A DNA stretch of 64,000 bases, from NCBI GenBank assembly GCA_015075725.1, contig JABTTV010000001.1, positions 2,790,001-2,854,000 of the forward strand. The letters are read 5' to 3'. The first letter of the stretch is position 1. Every line of letters begins with the position of its first letter. A model generated the notes under the pieces. That model saw only the letters and a program-made list of their open reading frames with translations. It did no database searches and was not told the DNA's origin. Both the position numbers and the translations under genes were made by a program. This stretch comes from Anaerolineales bacterium. Lineage in GTDB: Bacteria; Chloroflexota; Anaerolineae; Anaerolineales; Villigracilaceae. Below, piece by piece: positions 51,940 to 59,528 of this stretch.

Positions 51940-53124
51940 ATGACTTTATTACCGCATAAGTTCGGTCCGTACGGCGGACAATTCGTGCCCGAGACGTTGA
52001 TGCCCGCGTTGATCGAATTGGAAGAGGCGTTCGTATCGGCGAAAGCGGACGCTGAATTTCAAAAAGAATTCAACAAACTGATGGCAACTTTCGTCGGGCG
52101 ACCGACACCTCTGACATACGCAAAGCGTTTATCAGAAAAATTGGGCGGCGCGCAGATCTATTTGAAGCGCGAAGATTTGGCGCATACAGGCGCACACAAG
52201 ATCAACAACGCATTGGGACAGGCATTGCTCGTGAAACGCATGGGAAAGCGACGGGTCGTTGCCGAGACGGGAGCGGGTCAGCATGGGGTCGCATCGGCGA
52301 CCGCGGCAGCGTTGTTGGGACTCGAGTGCGTGGTGTATATGGGCGAAGTGGATATTGCGCGGCAGGAGCCGAATGTGTTTCGGATGAAACTGCTCGGCGC
52401 GGAGGTGCTGCCTGTGAGTTCGGGAACGAAGACGTTGAAGGATGCCATCAACGAAGCGATCCGTGATTGGGTGACGAATGTACGGGATACACATTATCTG
52501 CTCGGCTCTGCGCTGGGACCTCATCCTTATCCAACCATCGTGCGCGAGTTTCAGTCGGTGATCGGGCGCGAGGCACGCGAACAGATACTGCTGGAAACGG
52601 GCCGCTTACCTGATTCGGTTATTGCTTGTGTGGGTGGCGGGTCGAATGCGATCGGTGTCTTTAGTGGATTTGTGAATGATGAGCAGGTGGAGTTGATCGG
52701 TGTCGAAGCAGGCGGAAGTGGAATCGAAACGGGCAAACACGCGGCGCGATTCGGTGACCCATCCAAGGGACGCGTGGGTGTCATCCATGGCACACGCACG
52801 TATGTACTTCAGGATGAAGACGGTCAGATCGCGGAGACTCATTCCATATCGGCGGGGTTGGATTACGCGGCAGTTGGTCCCGAACATGCGCTGATGAGGG
52901 ATAACGAACGCGCGTATTATACGTCGGCGACGGATGAGGAGGCTTTGAGCGCCTTCCAAACAATGTGCCATACGGAGGGGATCATCCCTGCATTGGAGTC
53001 GTCTCATGCGGTGGCGGAAGTCATTAAAAAAGCGCCGACCATGCGCAAGGATCAGGTGATTTTGGTTAACCTGTCGGGACGCGGCGATAAGGACTTGAAT
53101 ACTGTCATCAAGGAATTAAAGTAA
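51940..53124 (+). CDS. trpB: Tryptophan synthase beta chain
   Basis: PLP enzyme condensing indole with serine; 394 residues. [18 protein letters not shown] at the start, PLP-Lys in [61 protein letters not shown] (phosphate loop), and [17 protein letters not shown]. This is a TrpB1-type sequence. The SD is missing or far away because a repeat abuts the start. Confidence 0.97.
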   Translation: MTLLPHKFGPYGGQFVPETLMPALIELEEAFVSAKADAEFQKEFNKLMATFVGRPTPLTYAKRLSEKLGGAQIYLKREDLAHTGAHKINNALGQALLVKRMGKRRVVAETGAGQHGVASATAAALLGLECVVYMGEVDIARQEPNVFRMKLLGAEVLPVSSGTKTLKDAINEAIRDWVTNVRDTHYLLGSALGPHPYPTIVREFQSVIGREAREQILLETGRLPDSVIACVGGGSNAIGVFSGFVNDEQVELIGVEAGGSGIETGKHAARFGDPSKGRVGVIHGTRTYVLQDEDGQIAETHSISAGLDYAAVGPEHALMRDNERAYYTSATDEEALSAFQTMCHTEGIIPALESSHAVAEVIKKAPTMRKDQVILVNLSGRGDKDLNTVIKELK

Positions 53125-53128
53125 TCCT

Positions 53129-53809
53129 ATGTTATCCATCACTGTAACAGAAGCATGGAAGTCTGAGCATCCTGGCGCTTCGATCGGCTTGTTGGAAGTC
53201 TCTGGCGTGGATAACACGATCGCTTCGGCAGAGTTTGATGCACGCAAGCGGGAGGTCGAAACGCATTTGCGGGAGAAGTATCAAGGCCATACCCGACAGG
53301 ATTTTTTATCCATACCGGCGATGCTGGCATATGTCCAGTACTATAAGCGGTTCAGCAAAACGTATCACGTGTTGCAACAAGTTGAATCGATCGCCTTGAA
53401 AAACAAGGACCTGCCAACCGTCTCGCCGTTGGTGGATTCGAATTTCATTGCCGAAGTGGATACATTGGCGTTGACGGCGGGACATGATGTATCCAAACTG
53501 CAAGGCTCGATCTCGATCGATGTTGCCCAAAAGGGCGATCAGATGACCCAGATGAATAATGTCACGAAAGAGATCTATGCAGGCGACATGGTCATGAAAG
53601 ATGCACATGGCATTTGCTGCTGCACCATCTACGGGCAGGATAACCTTTCTCCCATTTCTCCTGAAACAACTCATGCATTGTATGTCGTGTACGCGCCTGC
53701 GGGCGTTCCCGTTGAAGCGGTGGAATCGCAATTGCGGGCAATCGAAGCGAATATCCGTTTGTTTTCGCCACTGGCGGTGGTGGAACAAAGCCGCGTCATC
53801 ACCAATTGA
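53129..53809 (+). CDS. Stand-alone B3/B4 (PheT-like tRNA-binding/editing) domain protein
   Basis: A 226-residue protein of the B3/B4 family (COG3382), the fold that in bacterial PheRS beta hydrolyses mischarged Tyr-tRNA-Phe. Recognisable: SIPAMLAYVQYYKRFSKTYHVL, KDLPTVSPLVDSNFIAEVDTLALTAGHDVSKL and GEMV-like AGDMVMKDAHGICCCTIYGQDN. It lies between trpB and trpA in the same operon with only 4 and 10 bp between genes, so it is co-expressed with Trp synthesis. A role in quality control of tRNA-Trp or in amino-acid sensing is inference. Confidence 0.82.
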   Translation: MLSITVTEAWKSEHPGASIGLLEVSGVDNTIASAEFDARKREVETHLREKYQGHTRQDFLSIPAMLAYVQYYKRFSKTYHVLQQVESIALKNKDLPTVSPLVDSNFIAEVDTLALTAGHDVSKLQGSISIDVAQKGDQMTQMNNVTKEIYAGDMVMKDAHGICCCTIYGQDNLSPISPETTHALYVVYAPAGVPVEAVESQLRAIEANIRLFSPLAVVEQSRVITN

Positions 53810-53819
53810 GGAAATTCCC

Positions 53820-54611
53820 ATGAACCGAATTGACACCGCTTTTCAGAAGAAACCCATTTTCATGCCCTACTTTCCATTGGGATACCCTGATTTGGAGACA
53901 TCCGTCAACGTGATCGAAGCGCTCGCCAAAAACGGCGCAGACCTGATCGAGGTGGGACTGTCCTTCTCCGATCCGCTCGCGGATGGACCTGTCATTCAAC
54001 AAGCCACACAGATCGCCCTGGAAAAAGGAATCACTGTCAAGAAATCGCTCGAATCCGTGAAGGAATTGCGCAAGCGCGGCGTGACCATTCCCCTGATTTT
54101 GATGGGGTACTACAATCCCATGCTGGCATATGGATTGGAGAGATTCATTCATGACTCAATTGAAGCAGGGGCAGATGGGTTTATCGTTCCTGATTTGCCA
54201 TTGGAAGAATCAGACGAATTCGTTGGGGCGACGCATGCGTCGCCCCTACAGCCGCCATTGATTCAAATGCTCGCGCCGACCTCGCCCGATGAGCGCATGG
54301 AAGCGATTGCCCGTAATGCGAAGGGATTTATATATCTCGTCTCGGTGACAGGCATCACGGGCGAGCGCAAATCTCTGGCGGAAGGGCTTGGCGAATTGAT
54401 CGCGCAGGTACGCGAGCATACGTCCGCGCCGGTGTGCGTGGGATTTGGGATCGGCACACCCGAGCAAGCCAGACAAGTTGGCAAGATGGCGGACGGAGTT
54501 ATTGTCGGTTCGGCGTGTGTGAAATTGATCGGGGGTAGCCCAAAGCCTGTTGAAACCGCGAAACAGTTTGCGGCGGAGTTCCGAAGCGCGTTGTCTGAGT
54601 TGAGAAATTAG
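53820..54611 (+). CDS. trpA: Tryptophan synthase alpha chain
   Basis: TIM-barrel lyase releasing indole from indole-glycerol phosphate; 263 residues. FMPYFPLGYPDLETS, ADLIEVGLSFSDPLADGPVIQQA (catalytic Glu), ILMGYYNPMLAYG (Asp loop is Gly-Tyr-Tyr), DGFIVPDLPLEES and LVSVTGITGERKSL, VGFGIGTPEQARQV. ATG 53820 has GAGGAA upstream; a longer in-frame start inside the previous gene is rejected. A 22-bp palindrome replaces part of one helix (EFVGATHASPLQPP). Confidence 0.96.
   Translation: MNRIDTAFQKKPIFMPYFPLGYPDLETSVNVIEALAKNGADLIEVGLSFSDPLADGPVIQQATQIALEKGITVKKSLESVKELRKRGVTIPLILMGYYNPMLAYGLERFIHDSIEAGADGFIVPDLPLEESDEFVGATHASPLQPPLIQMLAPTSPDERMEAIARNAKGFIYLVSVTGITGERKSLAEGLGELIAQVREHTSAPVCVGFGIGTPEQARQVGKMADGVIVGSACVKLIGGSPKPVETAKQFAAEFRSALSELRN
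54225..54246. repeat. 22-bp perfect palindrome inside trpA
   Basis: GGGGCGACGCA and its exact complement TGCGTCGCCCC form a self-complementary 22-mer, flanked by T and TAC like the intergenic palindromes of this window. It stays in frame. Confidence 0.75.
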
Positions 54612-54713
54612 ATCAGGCAATCAATTCTCCACTGTGATCGCTCTTCAAACCAAAGCGTTCTGCACGGCAACCGTCCTTTCGGTTTCATCCCTTTTAAGTT
54701 ATCCTTGCTTTGC

Positions 54714-55916
54714 ATGCAGCCCGCTCTTTTCACCGAAACGCTGACCGTCTCCCAGCTCACACTTCGCATTCGAAGATTACTCGAAGACAATCCCGAATTG
54801 CAGGACGTGTGGGTGACGGGTGAAATATCGAACCTCTCGCGTCCCGCGTCGGGACATATATACTTCACGCTCAAAGACAAGAACGCCTCCCTGCGCTGTG
54901 TGATGTGGAAGACCGATGCCATGCGAACCCGGCCTGCATTACAGGAAGGCGCAGCGGTGGAGGCGCACGGCAAGATCGTTGTCTACGAACCGCAGGGACA
55001 GTATCAACTCATTACGAATCTGATTCGTCCCAAGGGTGAAGGCGCGCTCTTTCAAGAATTCCTGCGGCTCAAAGCCCAACTCGAAGCCGAAGGTCTCTTC
55101 GACCTCGAACGCAAACGTCCCATTCCCGAACTGCCGCGAAAGATCGGCATCGTCACATCCGCGACCGGCGCAGCACTGCGCGACATCCTCAACACCCTGC
55201 GTCGTCGTTTGCCACTTGCAGAAGTGATTCTCGCTCCCGCTCCCGTTCAAGGCTTGGATGCGCCTCCCGCCCTCGTGTCTGCCCTCCAATCTCCAACCCT
55301 CCAATCTTCCGACGTGATCCTCCTCGCGCGCGGCGGCGGCTCCATTGAAGACCTGTGGGCGTTCAACGATGAACGCGTCGTCCGCGCGGTTGCGGCATCC
55401 AAAGCGCCTATCATTTGCGGCGTCGGTCACGAAACGGATTTCACCCTCTGCGACTTCGCAGCGGACCTTCGCGCCCCAACTCCCACCGCCGCCGCCGAAC
55501 TCGCGACTCAAACTACTTTGGATGACCTCCAATTCCAAATTACCAATTTCCAAACACGCCTCACAGACTTAATCTCGAACCTGCACGCTGACCATCGGAC
55601 TTTTCTCTCGGCCCTGACCGTGCGCTTGAGATTCGTCTCGCCTGAAAGACGCATCCAATCCGAGATACAACATCTTGACGGACTCTCACGCCGCATCCTT
55701 TCCGCATTGACTCACCGCATCCGATTGCAAGTTTCGCGCGTAGATGGAATATCTAAAAGACTGAGCGCCTTGAATCCGGAAGGAATCCTTTCGCGCGGAT
55801 ATGCTATCATCACACGCAAGGATGATGGCAAGGTCGTCGCCACAGTCTCGGAGGCGAAAGGTGAAATGAACGTTCGAGTCAGCGATGGAAAGTTCGAAGT
55901 GGAACGAAAATCGTAA
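54714..55916 (+). CDS. xseA: Exodeoxyribonuclease VII large subunit
   Basis: Single-strand exonuclease large subunit of 400 residues. N-terminal OB fold (LTVSQLTLRIRRLLEDNPELQDVWVTGEISNLSRPASGHIYFTLKD-like), catalytic region KIGIVTSATGAALRDILNTLRRR, DVILLARGGGSIEDLWAFNDERVVRAVAASKAPIICGVGHETDFTL and a helical C-terminal part. A short LQSPTLQSSD stretch comes from CTCCAAT-type tracts. ATG 54714 is preferred over TTG 54705; neither has a clear SD. Confidence 0.94.
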   Translation: MQPALFTETLTVSQLTLRIRRLLEDNPELQDVWVTGEISNLSRPASGHIYFTLKDKNASLRCVMWKTDAMRTRPALQEGAAVEAHGKIVVYEPQGQYQLITNLIRPKGEGALFQEFLRLKAQLEAEGLFDLERKRPIPELPRKIGIVTSATGAALRDILNTLRRRLPLAEVILAPAPVQGLDAPPALVSALQSPTLQSSDVILLARGGGSIEDLWAFNDERVVRAVAASKAPIICGVGHETDFTLCDFAADLRAPTPTAAAELATQTTLDDLQFQITNFQTRLTDLISNLHADHRTFLSALTVRLRFVSPERRIQSEIQHLDGLSRRILSALTHRIRLQVSRVDGISKRLSALNPEGILSRGYAIITRKDDGKVVATVSEAKGEMNVRVSDGKFEVERKS

Positions 55917-55942
55917 TTCGATGGTCGAATATCGGAGTTGAT

Positions 55943-56188
55943 ATGGCAAAATCAAAACCCGCCCAAAAACCTGTTGAGGAGTTGACATACGAAGAAGCGC
56001 TCTCAGAGTTGGAGGGGATCGTCGAAGCGCTGGAGGGGGAACAGAATCCGCTCGATGAGGCGATGAAACTGTTCGAGCGCGGGCAGTCTTTGGTCGCGCA
56101 TTGCGGCGCACTGCTTGAGTCTGCTCAACTCAAAGTGCAGAAAATTGCCGGGGAGTCGCTGGTCGAATTCGAGGAAGAATCCGAATGA
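55943..56188 (+). CDS. xseB: Exodeoxyribonuclease VII small subunit
   Basis: An 81-residue helical subunit: LTYEEALSELEGIVEALEGEQNPLDEAMKLFERGQSLVAHCGALLESAQLKV is the standard XseB sequence. It follows xseA by 26 bp and overlaps the next gene by ATGA. Confidence 0.95.
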   Translation: MAKSKPAQKPVEELTYEEALSELEGIVEALEGEQNPLDEAMKLFERGQSLVAHCGALLESAQLKVQKIAGESLVEFEEESE

Positions 56189-56637
56189 ACCTGCTCGATA
56201 TTTTACAGAACAAGGTTTTGATCGCCGTGATGGCAGCCTGGATTTTGGCGCAAGCCTTGAAGATTCCCACCGAATACCTGCGCTCGCGCAAATGGATGTG
56301 GGCGATGTTCTTTGCGGCGGGAGGGATGCCCTCTTCGCACACCGCTTTGATGGTGGCTGGAACCCTTGCAGTCGGGTTGTATTACGGCTTCGATAACCCG
56401 CTCTTCGGCGTCGCTGTCGGCGTGACCATGATCATCGCGCACGACGCGGCGGGAGTCCGCAGGCAGGCGGGCAAACATGCCGAACGCATCAACTTGTTGT
56501 TCGATGAGCTATTGCACGGTCACATGTGGAGCGAAGACGAATTAAAGGAGGTCATCGGTCACACCCCGCTGGAAGTGATCGGCGGCATCATCCTCGGTTT
56601 ATTGGTCGGCTTTGTTCAATGGCTGATTTGGAAGTAG
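56185..56637 (+). CDS. Divergent PAP2 family (DUF212) membrane protein
   Basis: A 150-residue membrane protein with about four hydrophobic helices. Family motifs: AAWILAQALKIPTEYL, GGMPSSHTALMVAGTL, and HDAAGVRRQAGKHAERIN. These correspond to the reduced PAP2/vanadium-haloperoxidase-like phosphatase core. Possible lipid phosphate phosphatase; substrate unknown. Co-transcribed with xseAB. Confidence 0.88.
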   Translation: MNLLDILQNKVLIAVMAAWILAQALKIPTEYLRSRKWMWAMFFAAGGMPSSHTALMVAGTLAVGLYYGFDNPLFGVAVGVTMIIAHDAAGVRRQAGKHAERINLLFDELLHGHMWSEDELKEVIGHTPLEVIGGIILGLLVGFVQWLIWK

Positions 56638-56654
56638 CGGGTTGGCGGAGCGTT

Positions 56655-58241
56655 TTATCGTCTAATCCTTCTCAAGATTCCATTTGCGATGTAACCCAAT
56701 TCAGGCACGCGAAGGATCCATAGCACGCCGAGATATGCCGCGCCGCCAAGCGCGATGCCAATGGGGACAAGAATCCAGACATTGGCGGAATTCCTATAGT
56801 TCAATAAAGCATAAAGCGCAATAACCATCCCGCCGGACGCGATCAGAGAGGGGAATGCCCCGCGCAGGATGTGTCCGCCTTCAATTCCGTTCAATCGTTT
56901 TCGCATCGTGACGAACAATGCGGTCGCTTCGAGTGCGGTCGCCAGCGAATTTGCCAGCGCCAACCCGCCGTGTGGCATCCAGCCAAAGGATTCGAAGAGT
57001 CTCGAAAAAGCCACACTGAAAACGACATTCAAAATCATTGCCACCGTGCCGATGATGACCGGGGTCTTCGTGTCGTGCTGGGCGTAGAAGGCGCGGGTAA
57101 GGATTTCCATGATGCTGTGACCGAGCATCCCTGCCGCATACCAGAGGAGCGCCCACGCCACGAGCTGCACGGACCGTTCGTCGAACTCGCCGCGCTGATA
57201 AAGCAGGGAAACGATCGGCTCGCGCAGAATCATCAAGCCGGCGCTGGCAGGCAAAGCCAGAAGTATCACGCCGCGAAGCGAAGAAGCCAGTGACGAGCGC
57301 ATCTCATCCTGTTTGCCCAAAGCGTGCTGGGCCGAGAATGTCGGCATGGCGGCGATCGCCACAGATTGCGCAATGACCGCCTGCGCCATGATCATCAGGG
57401 AAAATCCATAATACAGACCGCTCACGCTTCCATATGCCATTTGCGAAGCAAGCCAGGTGTTGACCCAAAAGTTTAACTGTACCACCGCCACGCCGATGAG
57501 TCGGGGTCCCATGAGTAGAATCACCTGGCGGACGTTTGAGTCGTGTAGCCCGAGCGAAAGGCTGAACATGGGGAGAGCTGATTGACCGGTGACAAGCCGC
57601 AGAAGGGAAGGTATCTGTACGAATAGATAAAAGATTGCCCCGATCACCACGCCCCAGGCAAGACCAAAAATTCCCATGGAGGGAGCGAGAACGATCGCGC
57701 CGAAGATGATCCCCAATTGATATAAGGCGGGAGTCAATGCGGGGATCAAGAATTTCTGGTGCGCGTTGAGGATGCCCACGATCAAGCCGCCCAATCCGAA
57801 AAGGATGGCAGAGATCAATTGAATCCGCAATAGGGAAATTGTCAGCGCGAAAAGTTGGGGATCGGCGGATAAGCCCGGTGCGAGGGCGAAGCGTACGACC
57901 TGCGGGGCGAACAAGGCGATTAGCGCCGCAAGCAGGCTGAGCGTCAGCGTGACCGCGTTTGCGAGAGAAGAGGCGAGTCTCCACGCTGAGTCTTTTTCGT
58001 CCCGGGCGAGCAATCCTGTAAAGGTCGGGATGAAGGCTGATCCCAGAGCGCCTCCAGCAACGAGAAGGAACAAAGTCTCAGAGACGCGGTTCGCCGCAAA
58101 AAAAGCATCGAGTTCAGGCGATGCGCCGAACGCGCGGGCGACCAATATGCCGCGCGCCAATCCCATCAGTTGACCGAAAAGGATCGCCGCCATCACCGTT
58201 CCCGCGGCGCGCGCGATCTGTTTGTTTGCTGATTCAGACAT
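56655..58241 (-). CDS. murJ: Lipid II flippase MurJ
   Basis: A 528-residue polytopic membrane protein with about 14 helices, family MviN/MurJ. N-terminal LARGILVARAFGASPELDAFFAANRVSETLFLLVAGGALGSAFIPTFTGLLARDE includes the charged residues conserved in MurJ. The middle has VNTWLASQMAYGSVSGLYYGFSLMIMAQAVIAQSVAIAAMPTFS, and ILTRAFYAQHDTKTPVIIG follows. It flips lipid II across the membrane for peptidoglycan synthesis. A TATAAT box lies 8 nt before the ATG with no SD, suggesting leaderless mRNA. Confidence 0.93.
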   Translation of the reverse strand: MSESANKQIARAAGTVMAAILFGQLMGLARGILVARAFGASPELDAFFAANRVSETLFLLVAGGALGSAFIPTFTGLLARDEKDSAWRLASSLANAVTLTLSLLAALIALFAPQVVRFALAPGLSADPQLFALTISLLRIQLISAILFGLGGLIVGILNAHQKFLIPALTPALYQLGIIFGAIVLAPSMGIFGLAWGVVIGAIFYLFVQIPSLLRLVTGQSALPMFSLSLGLHDSNVRQVILLMGPRLIGVAVVQLNFWVNTWLASQMAYGSVSGLYYGFSLMIMAQAVIAQSVAIAAMPTFSAQHALGKQDEMRSSLASSLRGVILLALPASAGLMILREPIVSLLYQRGEFDERSVQLVAWALLWYAAGMLGHSIMEILTRAFYAQHDTKTPVIIGTVAMILNVVFSVAFSRLFESFGWMPHGGLALANSLATALEATALFVTMRKRLNGIEGGHILRGAFPSLIASGGMVIALYALLNYRNSANVWILVPIGIALGGAAYLGVLWILRVPELGYIANGILRRIRR

Positions 58242-58249
58242 GGTGAAGG

Positions 58250-58255
58250 ATTATA
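58250..58255 (-). promoter_or_regulatory. -10 box of murJ, leaderless geometry
   Basis: TATAAT on the minus strand separated from ATG 58241 by CCTTCACC (8 nt). Confidence 0.55.
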
Positions 58256-58316
58256 AACGAGAGCTCGCACCCTCCTTTCTGCCAAGTCCTCACTAAAATA
58301 TGACAACGCCACATTT

Positions 58317-58342
58317 GGGTGGGGCGGGGCGGAGGGTCGGGG
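58317..58342 (+). promoter_or_regulatory. G-quadruplex-forming run upstream of the cyclase-like gene
   Basis: Five G runs in 26 nt: G3-T-G4-C-G4-CGGA-G3-TC-G4. It satisfies the usual G4 pattern and ends 2 nt before TATAAT, occupying the promoter spacer on the non-template strand. Confidence 0.6.
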
Positions 58343-58344
58343 AT

Positions 58345-58350
58345 TATAAT
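58345..58350 (+). promoter_or_regulatory. -10 box of the cyclase-like gene
   Basis: TATAAT, 11 nt before ATG 58362. It excludes a start at TTG 58350. Predicted 5' UTR is about 5 nt or less. Confidence 0.6.
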
Positions 58351-58361
58351 TGCGACCAACC

Positions 58362-59459
58362 ATGTCAACTACCGCGCAGCACGGATTCTTTGTCCTTGCC
58401 GATATATCCGGCTATACCTCGTTCGTCGCCAGGACGGAACTCGAACATTCGCATGAGATTCTCACCGAATTGCTCGAACTGCTCGTGGAAAACATCAAGC
58501 CTTTGATGACGATTTCCAAACTGGAGGGAGACGCAGTCTTTGCATATGCAGACAGAAATGTGTTCACGCGCGGCGACACGATGTTGGAATTCATCGAATC
58601 GATCTACGTGGCGTTCCGCGACCGCCAACTTTCGATGAAGCGCAAAACGACCTGCACGTGCAACGCCTGCATCAACATCCCGACCCTGGATCTGAAATTC
58701 ATCGTCCACTGCGGGAATTACATGGTGCAGAACATTTCCAACACCCGTGAGTTGGTCGGCTCGGATGTGAACCTGATCCACCGCCTCTCGAAGAATCATG
58801 TCAGCGAGGTAACGGGCTGGCGGGCCTACATGATGCTTACCGAACAATGCCTGAACGACCTCGGTTTGACTCTTGAAGGTACGCATATCCAATTGGAGGA
58901 GTACGAACATCTCGGTGAGATCAAGACCTTCAATATCGATTTGCACAAACGCTACAAGGAAATCACGGAAGCGCGCCGATTTGTGCTGGAAGAAAAAGAC
59001 GCCGATCTCGTTTTGACGGTTGATTTCCCCACGCCGCCCGCCGTGACATGGGAATGGATGCAGGACCCGATCAAACGCAATATCTGGAACGGCGGACATG
59101 TCACCTGGTTCAATGGCGACAGGCCGAAAGGGCGCGCGGGTAGTGGCGCCAGCAACCATTGTGCGCATGGCAAAAGCCTCAGTACTGAAATCACGCGGGA
59201 TTGGCGTCCGTTCGAGTATTCCACCTGCGAATCGTATGAAAACGGAAAACTCACTTTTATCGAAACCATCCGCTTTGAACCGACCCCCGGGGGAGGCACG
59301 CGTGTTGTGGATATTATGAAAGCGAATATGCCCATTCCGCGTTTTCTGCGCCGCATGATGATCCGTGCGATGCTGATAAACCAGCATCAGTACGACGCGA
59401 AACTCCGTGAAGCCGCCCACATGGCTGGGGAGGAATTTGCGAAGTCGAAAGCGGAATGA
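58362..59459 (+). CDS. DUF2652 nucleotidyl-cyclase-like protein with C-terminal SRPBCC-like domain
   Basis: A 365-residue cytosolic protein. The N-terminal half (about 1-190) is DUF2652, related to class III nucleotidyl cyclases. The key residues appear intact: VLADISGYTSF (metal Asp), SKLEGDAVFAYAD (Lys and second metal Asp), and RELVGSDVNLIHRL (Glu at the purine-specificity position, transition-state Asn and Arg with VN-x3-R spacing). The C-terminal half (about 215-350) resembles an SRPBCC/START-like ligand-binding fold. The next gene encodes a cNMP-binding transporter. Cyclase activity is predicted, not shown. Confidence 0.75.
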   Translation: MSTTAQHGFFVLADISGYTSFVARTELEHSHEILTELLELLVENIKPLMTISKLEGDAVFAYADRNVFTRGDTMLEFIESIYVAFRDRQLSMKRKTTCTCNACINIPTLDLKFIVHCGNYMVQNISNTRELVGSDVNLIHRLSKNHVSEVTGWRAYMMLTEQCLNDLGLTLEGTHIQLEEYEHLGEIKTFNIDLHKRYKEITEARRFVLEEKDADLVLTVDFPTPPAVTWEWMQDPIKRNIWNGGHVTWFNGDRPKGRAGSGASNHCAHGKSLSTEITRDWRPFEYSTCESYENGKLTFIETIRFEPTPGGGTRVVDIMKANMPIPRFLRRMMIRAMLINQHQYDAKLREAAHMAGEEFAKSKAE

Positions 59460-59528
59460 TCGGCCGAAGAATTCCCCCCTTTCCTTATTTTTCTGGATTC
59501 CAAAAAACAAAGAAACCCTCATAATTTG

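Noticed and set aside
53601..53819. N-terminal extension of TrpA
   Set aside because: It lies inside the B3/B4 gene in another frame. TrpA starts at 53820 with its own SD.
54669..54694. Terminator after trpA
   Set aside because: The AACCG/CGGTT stem is only 4-5 bp and the T tract is poor.
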